Assembly: GCF_002994745.2 (NCBI RefSeq) | Contig: NC_037090.1 | Coordinates: 2,232,001 to 2,296,000, forward strand | Source of the DNA: Rosa chinensis | Taxonomy: Eukaryota; Streptophyta; Magnoliopsida; Rosales; Rosaceae | Direction: 5' to 3' | DNA: 64,000 bases | In this document: in pieces, positions 56,600-64,000 of the stretch | Position numbering within the stretch: the first letter of the stretch is position 1 | How the letters are laid out: each line of letters opens with the position of its first letter | The notes under the pieces: generated by a model | Databases searched by the model: none | Seen by the model: the letters and a program-made list of their open reading frames with translations, nothing else | Told to the model about the DNA's origin: nothing | Program-made: the position numbers and the translations under genes

Positions 56600-59500
56600 G
56601 ACAAGTTTTAGATACTTAACAAACATAGAAGATGAAACAAATACTAAAGTGTTATTTGGGAAAGGATTCATTGTTTGCTCCTAAAGGGTTTACCGCTATG
56701 TAAACCAATATATATCCACAGAGAAAATCAATAAAAATGTATTATTTCTGAAACTGGTATAACAATATTCAGTATGAGAACAACATTGACAGAGGAGAAA
56801 TACCATATAGATTGATTTGATTTTGAAGCAAATATATATCTACTTGAGGTTGGCAAGAAATTAAAGAAAATAAGAGAAATTTGTATATACAGTGATGTTC
56901 ATGAACAACTTAAAACACAATTTAATTTAGACACGAAACAACAAAAAATAACACCTATTCTTCATTGTTCACAGAAGGAATTTACCTATCATTGAAGATT
57001 TTGAATCACTACAAATTCAGTATATTATATACAATATTGAAGGAGGTCACTTTAAGGACAAAGTTTGCCAAGATAGAAAAACACTATTAAATGACTAACA
57101 TGCTTGCTAAAAGATATCAGAACAGATATAGAACTTCGAGTTTCTAGTATTACCTTGATCTTCTCCTTTCCTTGATAAGTAAACGGGCCTACTTAATTGA
57201 AACACAGTCCCTTGAAATAAAAAAAAAAAAAAGGAAATTTAATCACCTTAATCAAAACAGTCTCATTACAAAAAAACAAAAAAAACACATACTACGCACA
57301 CTTTAAACTCAGCAACCTACTAAACAGAACTAAATAAACTCAAATACTGTGAAAAAAATCTTAATTACTCACAAACTTTATCAAAAGCTTAAAAGAAGAT
57401 AAATTGGCCAACCATCCAAAGAAGAATACTTGTACAGAAAGAACTGAATCTTTTAAATGCTTCAGCGAAGAAATACAAACCGAAGGCTCTAGTTTTCCAT
57501 GAATTTACAATCAATTTACTGCACAGGATATACATCTTTAATCAAAAAGGTAATTATCAAGTCAAAGGCAAAAACAACACTGAATCTGCCAAGCCTAAAC
57601 TAAATTCACTTTCTGGGGTATGATTAAATCATGAAAAGATGAAATCATATTCCTAAAATTAACACCATCAAAGATATGATGGTAACAACAAATATTTAGA
57701 TATTATAAATTGCAAGTCTGAACCAATCAAATACTATTTTGATTCACTGGACTCTAATGAAACAGAATTGCTATAAAATGTTCCTAACAGAAAGAAACAA
57801 TTATCATCACATATCCCCGAGATTGTAATGGAACAAAATTGAAGACAACATCATTAGCGCATAGTAGGAAACTAATCAGTATACAGCAAAGGTCTACATA
57901 GTGAAAACATTTATGAAAACCATTTACAAATTAATGAAAAAATTTAAATCCTTAAAAACAAAAGCTATCCCTTCAAGCCACTCCAATGAACTCCATACAT
58001 CAAACTAAACGGCAAACAAAATTTCCAGAACATAACAAATCACATCATTTGAAAACTAACAACAGCAGATAATAATGCAAAAATTGCACCACATAAAAGT
58101 TCAGAAAACAGTAATAGCAAAACAGTCTCATTCGAAATCAAACCTGTTCTAGGTTTTCAGGGGGTGTTTGCTTAAACTCTCACGTCCCTTAGGTTACCTG
58201 AAAAATAGATTCATTTCTTTTACAATAAGATCAAGTAGTATAATCATATGAAATCACAGAAGACATATAAAAATTCGTCAAATCAAGCAAGCCACTATCT
58301 AATGTCTGCGAAATTCAGAAAAAATAACCCAATAAAAATCATAATCTAACATAACTTAAGAAATCCAAAAACAAAAATAACACATTTTTAATCCAACCCA
58401 AAAACACCGAGATCAGAAATTCCGGTACACAAACGCAATCAAAACATAGATCGTTTCATTCCGGTACCGATAACATAGATTTCAACACAAATAACAGAGA
58501 GGCCAACAAAAATATTGATATATGTAATCACAAATTTCCAACAAAACCCAAACAGAAAGTATAGAAAACATTGAAACCTACCAAGTAGAAATTTCCACAC
58601 TGTGCACAAAACCCAGATCCCTCTCTCACTTCTTTCAGCCTCTACCCTTGCTGAATATCACCTCTCTCTATCTTCTATCTCTAACCCTCACAAAATTCGA
58701 TAGCACTCTAGTCAAAACCGAGATCCCTCTCTCACCTGTTTCAGCCTTTATCCTCCCTGAATATCACCTATCTCTATCTCTACCTCTCACAAAAGTCCAC
58801 CGCATTAGGGATTTCACAATATCACCCACATACACAACAGCTACGTCAATAAAAGCAGGGACAACCACGTCATTTCCCACCCCCGATCTCAACTCACCAC
58901 ATCAACTCATCTTAAGTTACGAATGCATGGCTGGTGTAAAATTTAAGTTACGAATGCAAAACTAGAAAGAGAGACACTTTCTAATGCACCATACCATAAC
59001 TCAATGCCATCTAGGGCACTGGAGTGTAGTTAGTGAACTACCATGTCACCACAATGATCATGATTGAACAAGAATAGAAAAGAATCAGTATACTCACAAA
59101 ACCATAACCCTTGGATCACCTAGTGTTCCAATCAGTAATAACAACGGCCAAACCCTTGCATTTGCTGCAAGAGGAAAAAATAATTGTCAATAAGCGGTAT
59201 AGGCTCGACAATTAGAAGTATGCCAACAGGAAATCAAAGAAACACATATAACCCCAAAATCAAATGGCATAAACTAGCAAGCTTACAGTCAACAAATTAT
59301 ACCCCAAACCAAAACCTCTACAATCTGAAATTTTTTTGAAGCTGGAACCCATTATAATTCTTAATAGAATCACAGTTCAAAACTAAAATTTGACAAAAAT
59401 TAAGCTCAAATTCCCTGAAAATCCACTACAAATGTAAATCAAAATGCAGAAAAATACCAAAACTAGTATAAGAAATCGAACAGAAACTAACATGCTCAAA

Positions 59501-60099
59501 AATAAAAGTACCTTTCCAAGAGGAGGCATACCATAGTGCCGAAAATGAAATGGTAATAGTTGTGCTCAGATTGGGGATTTGCAAACCGTCCCTAAAACCA
59601 ATGCATAACAGTCAGCATTGTGGCTAACAGTGTAAAAAGAACAGATGCTTTATCAAACCACATTGTAGTCAAACCCAAACTCACCATCATCTGTGTTAGT
59701 CTCCTGAACTGACTGGTGGACCTGCAAAATCTCATAGGCATTGCAAATGGGTCTATTTAATGAAAAACAAAAACACCAGAAATGCAAAATAAACTTGAGA
59801 GCAAAAATGTTATGCAAAATGTTATAGAAGATTTGTAAAGCAGCTTGCTCGGTTATTCAGCATACACATACTGCAACAATCCCAATATATGCCAAACTTT
59901 AAGAATCACATCAACAAAAAGAATGGTGTTCCGAAAACTAACAACTAAGATCCAAAATGTTCCACACTATCAATACTTGAGCTAGTTAGTCTAAGCTTAT
60001 ACCATCTAATTGAACTTGTCATTTTGAGCTTTATAACTTATTACCTTACTCGAATGAAATATGCATATCCTAGTATGCAGACTGCATTATATTTTTTTC
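56600..60099. other. AT-rich, gene-poor region
   Basis: Purine-rich A-runs throughout, and pyrimidine-rich duplicated stretches at 58620-58800 (CTCTCTCACTTCTTTCAGCC versus CTCTCTCACCTGTTTCAGCC, about 105 bp apart). No coding domain was recognised. It may be intron and UTR sequence of a minus-strand gene, or decayed transposon DNA. Confidence 0.4.
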
Positions 60100-60983
60100 T
60101 CAGGCATGTCCTAAGATCCACTACTAGCACCGGCGTTAACAGACCCAGCACTAGAACTAATAGGAGGTGTTCCTCCGCTACTCATGGTTCCTAAAAAATA
60201 TACAATTCAAGTGACAAATTCAGAATTCAGTGATTCACAAATTACACGAGTGAATTCACAAATTCACAATACACGGCTATCACAATCCACATGTCAATAG
60301 TGTCAAATTGTCAACCAACAATTATACTGTATTATAATCCTCATTCTCAGCCAAAACAATAAAGCAATAAGCCATATTGCTTTTAAATAGATCGATCGAG
60401 AAGAGGAACGACCCGAAGCAGAAGAACGTACCCGAAGCAGAGAAGAGGAACAACCGACCCGAGCAGAAGAACGACCGACCGAACTGGGTCTGGGTCTCCT
60501 CCGAGCAGAAGAACGACGGACCGAACTGGGTCCGGGTCTCCTCCGAGCAGAAGAGGAATGTCGGTCTGAAGTCCGAATTGGGTCTGGCGTCTGGGTCTCC
60601 TCCGAGCAGAAGAGGAACGTCGGTCTGAAGTCCGAACTGAGTCAGGCGTCTGGGTCTCCTCCGATCAGAAGAGGAACGTGGGTCTAGCGTCTGGCGTCTG
60701 GGTCTCCTCCGAGCAGAAGAGGAACGAGTGAAAGAGACGATAGAGACTTAGAGAGGTCGCGATCTAGATCTGTTGCATTTTTTTTTTTTTCAATTTTTCC
60801 AAGTAAAAAGTCAGATTTGCCCCCATGTTTCCTATTTATTTACATTCTGGCGTTTCCATATTGGATACAGACGTTTCCAAACCGTTTCCAAATTTGGATA
60901 CACGTTCCCGGGCGTTTCCGACCCGTTTCCGCTTCCGAAACGGGAAACGCGAGCAGTTTCTCGTTTCCATGCATCATAGGGCA
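60100..60983 (-). mobile_element. hAT-like relic with N-terminal coding start
   Basis: On the minus strand a short frame at about 60185-60112 reads MSSGGTPPISSSAGSVNAGA, like the Ser/Thr-rich starts of plant hAT transposases. Upstream, near 60983, the strand begins CTATGATGCATGGAAACGAG, with GGAAACG repeated, like a hAT-type terminus. The minisatellite at 60395-60740 lies between. The transposase body and other terminus were not identified. Confidence 0.35.
60395..60740. repeat. Minisatellite, about 43-59 bp units
   Basis: Repeats of GGGTCTCCTCCGAGCAGAAG followed by AGGAACGTCGGTCTGAAGTC occur near 60492, 60535, 60594, 60653 and 60702. Two central units are 59 bp. Open frames across it are by-products of the repeat. 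Confidence 0.85.
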
Positions 60984-61295
60984 TGTCAAATTTCTTAGCC
61001 ACAGTGATCCAAACATTTAACTACAACAGATATCAAATGGCCATTATATCTAACAATACAATGGAAACTAAACTTTAAAACATCAATATGTAGTTAAAAC
61101 TGTAACGCCCCAAACTGCACCTCACCAGCTTTAGCACGTCACAGTGCCACGAATCTCTAAAACATAAACCGAACGCTTGATTTACATTCTGAAGACCGCT
61201 AGGCATTTTATTTGAAAAACTTTTTGTAGAAACACAGCGGAAGCTACAAATACTTTTGAGGTGAAAAACTTGAATTTGTTAAAACCTATCTCATC
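60984..61295. other. Spacer, possible LTR start near 61101
   Basis: ACTGTAACGCCCCAAACTGC at 61100 resembles the TGTAACRCCCC start of some plant Gypsy LTRs. The partner LTR is not seen. Confidence 0.3.
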
Positions 61296-63215
61296 CGTCC
61301 AGAACTTGTTGTCCACATACGAATATATGGTAGTGGTAGGAACTTCAGCCATTTCCTCCTTCGGTTGGGCATCGATCTACACGGTCAACTCGATACCCTA
61401 AATAGAACATAAAACAAAATGCTCATAACCGGTCCTTGGCAATTCACTTTTTTCGATCTTTCTGATCCCACACTGTCGTGGGTAGGGGGGGCTACTTACA
61501 AATGAAAAAATTCCGGGATGACTGTTCGCGCATGGTGCTGCTCCCCTTAGGTTAGTTTGCGTGTGCTAGGCGTTCACCGCTCCGTTGGGCGCCTTATTCA
61601 CGGCGGATCGGCCAAATTTTATAACACAATACCTATCACTGTTGTATAAATCAATGAGATTTTTAATATTGATTGATTTCAGTTTCATAATTTTTGGATC
61701 GCACATAATCCTTATATGCCTTGTAATGTAGTATAACTAGTTTATTAGACTTGTTACCCTCCATGACCAAAATGGGAGAGGAAATGGAATTTTTTAAAAT
61801 GCACCGCTGGATGTTGTCCGCATATGAATATATGTTAGTGGTAGAAATTTCAGCTATTTCCGCCTTCGGTTGGACCTTGATCTACCCAGTTAACTCGATA
61901 CCCTAATGGAACATAAAACAAATATGCTCGGAACCGAGGGTTGGCAACTCACTTTTTTTCATTCTTTTAGCTCCCGCACTCTCTTGGGTAGGGGATCTAC
62001 TTAAGGATGCAAAAATTTGGGGATGTTTGTTCCCACATGGTGCCGCTCCCCTTAGGGAAGTTTGCATGTGCAAACCGTTGACCGCTCCGTTCAGTGCCTT
62101 ATTCACGCATGATCGGCCAAATTTTTTAACACAATACCTATCATTGTTGTATTAACATATGAGAATTTTCAGATTCATCGATTTCCATTTCATAATTTTT
62201 GGATCGCACATAATCCTTATATGTCTTGTAATGTAGTATAACTAGTTTATTAGACTTGTTACTCTCGATGACCAAAATAGGGGACGAAATGGAATTTTTT
62301 AAAATGCACCGCTGGATGTTGTCCGCATATGAATATATGTTAGTGGTAGAAATTTCAGTTATTTCCCCTTCGGTTGGACCTTGATCTACCCATAATCATA
62401 ATGGAGGAGGAAATTGAATTTTTTAAAATGTACCGTCCGATGTTGTCTACATACGAATATATGGTAATGGTATAAATTTCAGTCATTTCCGCCTTTGGTT
62501 AGGCATCGATATACATGGTCAACTCGATACCCTAAATAAAACATAAAACAAATATACTCGCAACTGGTCTTTGCCAATTCATTTTTTTGATCTTTCATCT
62601 CCCACAATCTAGTGTGTAGGGGGTCTTCTTACGGATGTAAAAATTATGGGATGTTTGTTCGCTCATGGTGCAGCTCCCCTTAGGGAAGTTTGCATGTTCA
62701 AAGCGTTGACCGCTTCATTGGGTGCCTTATTCAAGACGGAGCGGCCTAATTTTTTTGTACAATACTTATCACTGTTGTATAAACATATGAGAATTTTCAG
62801 ATTCATCGATTTCCATTTCCCAAATTTTGGACCACACATAATCCTTATATGCCTAGTAATGTAGTATTAACTTTGTTTATTAGGCTTGTTACCCTATATG
62901 AGCAAAATGAGGGACGAATTAGAATTTTTTAAAATGTACCGTCTGATGTGGTCCGCATACGAATATATGGAAGTGGTAGAAATTTCAGCCTTTTTTGCCT
63001 TCGGTTGGGCCTCAATCTATCTGGTCAACTCGAGACCCTCAATAGAACATGCATTGAATATGCTCGTAACCGCTCCTTGCCAATTGATTTTTTTCGATCT
63101 TTCAGCTCCCACACTCTCGTGTGTCCGTCTACCAACTGTTGTTAAAATTTAAAGATGTTTGTCCACGCATGGTGCCGCTTCCCTTATAGAAGTTGACTTG
63201 TACAAAGTGTGTCGA
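61296..63215. repeat. Tandem array of about 505-bp units
   Basis: The anchor GAATATATG after CCGCATA/CCACATAC occurs at 61321, 61826, 62331, 62455 and 62961, giving spacings of 505, 505, 124 and 506 bp. So there are about four full units with one truncated one. Shared blocks include TTCCGCCTTCGGTTGG, TCAACTCGATACCCTAA, GGTGCCGCTCCCCTTAGG, GACCGCTCCGTT and CGCACATAATCCTTATATG. Units 2 and 3 are the most alike. Confidence 0.92.
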
Positions 63216-63570
63216 CTCAGTCAAAATATTAACAACTTTCGACTTTATTTCAAATCGATCCACTGAATCAACCATACTAACTTCGATATAACTAACAATA
63301 AAACACAAGTTTCCAATCTATCTGCACCTTGTTCATGACCATCTCGCATAAGCTCTAGCTTTGTGACTTATATACAAAATCTAGAAAAAAATTATTCCTA
63401 CAACCATTCAACGTCCAATTAGAGAGCTTAATTTCATAATTCTTTTTTTATTTTTTACCATTTTCATTTTATGTCACGGACAAATTTCATATAATAAACT
63501 GTAGTTTATTAAAATAAATTATAACAAAACAATTCATACAATATAAAAAAAATAAATACAAAAAATACCC
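63216..63570. other. AT-rich spacer
   Basis: No feature is recognised. Confidence 0.6.
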
Positions 63571-64000
63571 AAGACCATGACAAACGCCCAGGCCCAACTA
63601 CCACCAAGTTTCGACCTCTGATCTCAACCTACTCAACAAACCATTCAACCTGGCCCAACCCCACCACCTCCGACGAACCACTCGCTGCGCCGCACAGCCA
63701 CGTTCGCCGGACCGCCGCCTTCATCCCACCGCCATTCGCATCGAGCCGTCGACCATTTAACCATGGAGCAGCGAAAACGTTTCCATCCCATCCCTTTCCC
63801 AGATCGGACTCATGCGACCCAGTCCAAACCAGATCAAATTGATCGGATCCAAGCCGCGCCGGCACGATCTCGTCCCCACCAGGCAGTCTCCGTTCATTCG
63901 ACACCCAGCCAATTCTCCAATCTCCTCCTCCCTCAACTCCCACACCGCCACCGCGATGTCCCAATCACACTAATGGCCGACTGGCCGATGTCCCAAGCCT
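63571..64000 (-). mobile_element. GC-rich retroposon-like block (inverted relative to 42275-43010)
   Basis: The minus strand is rich in GGCGG, GGTGG and GGGCC motifs, with a 111-codon frame of Gly/Arg/Trp-rich low-complexity composition (VGLGQVEWFVE at its end). It resembles the GC-rich blocks at 3690-4060 and 42480-42760 in style. No domain was recognised, and the block continues past the window end. Confidence 0.3.

Noticed and set aside
61296..63215. CRISPR-like repeat array
   Set aside because: Units are about 505 bp with diverged copies in a plant nuclear genome. There are no short direct repeats with unique spacers.

Overview
The window is plant nuclear DNA. It has spliced genes with GT-AG introns, AT-rich intergenic sequence, and LTR retrotransposons, CACTA and hAT elements in many layers. 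Protein similarities and transposon types fit a eudicot, perhaps Rosaceae; that family guess is weak. Few genes look intact: a class II PR-4 (barwin) gene at 9748-10185 (-), a strongly altered RAD6-like ubiquitin-conjugating enzyme at 13420-14438 (+), and a four-exon WUSCHEL-related homeobox gene at 23201-24650 (+). Most of the rest is transposon DNA and gene relics.

Layout. 1-2073: 5' part of a Copia element (-), whose LTR sits in intron 2 of a broken WOX paralogue (exons 3-4 at 2270-2893). 3.6-5.7 kb: retroposon-like and MITE-like DNA. 5874-9441: a 3.57-kb non-autonomous CACTA element with TSD GTA that carries pieces of a phosphoglycerate mutase gene and an ARM-repeat gene. 9.7-17.3 kb: PR-4, the E2 gene, two PR-4 relics, and the first copy of a duplicated segment. 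17.7-22.6 kb: a Copia LTR, a 1.45-kb hAT element (TSD GTTTGAAG), and relics of XRN, PPR and CDC48C-like genes. 23.2-26.4 kb: the intact WOX gene and the second copy of the duplicated segment. 26451-39322: a Copia element with apparently identical 200-bp LTRs (TSD TGTAG), split by a 7.15-kb non-autonomous LTR element (27817-34967, TSD GCGGC). 39.3-43.5 kb: a second E2 copy, cut further by a 2.44-kb hAT element (39497-41935, TSD ATCATCAT) and a retroposon-like insertion, followed by a PR-4 3' fragment. 43.8-53.5 kb: a repeated exon-like module, a possible Helitron, and a degenerate Ulp1-like protease gene. 53.5-64 kb: gene-poor DNA with LINE and hAT relics, a 59-bp minisatellite and an array of about 505-bp tandem units.

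The WOX, E2 and PR-4 relics and the shared spacer (16198-17160 versus 24930-25960) show that an ancestral WOX / E2 / PR-4 neighbourhood was duplicated locally, and each copy was then broken in different places. In one copy WOX survives and E2 is destroyed; in the other E2 survives and WOX is broken. The most unusual gene is the surviving E2: its catalytic cysteine is replaced by serine and its N-terminal helix/DPPAG motif is amplified in tandem.
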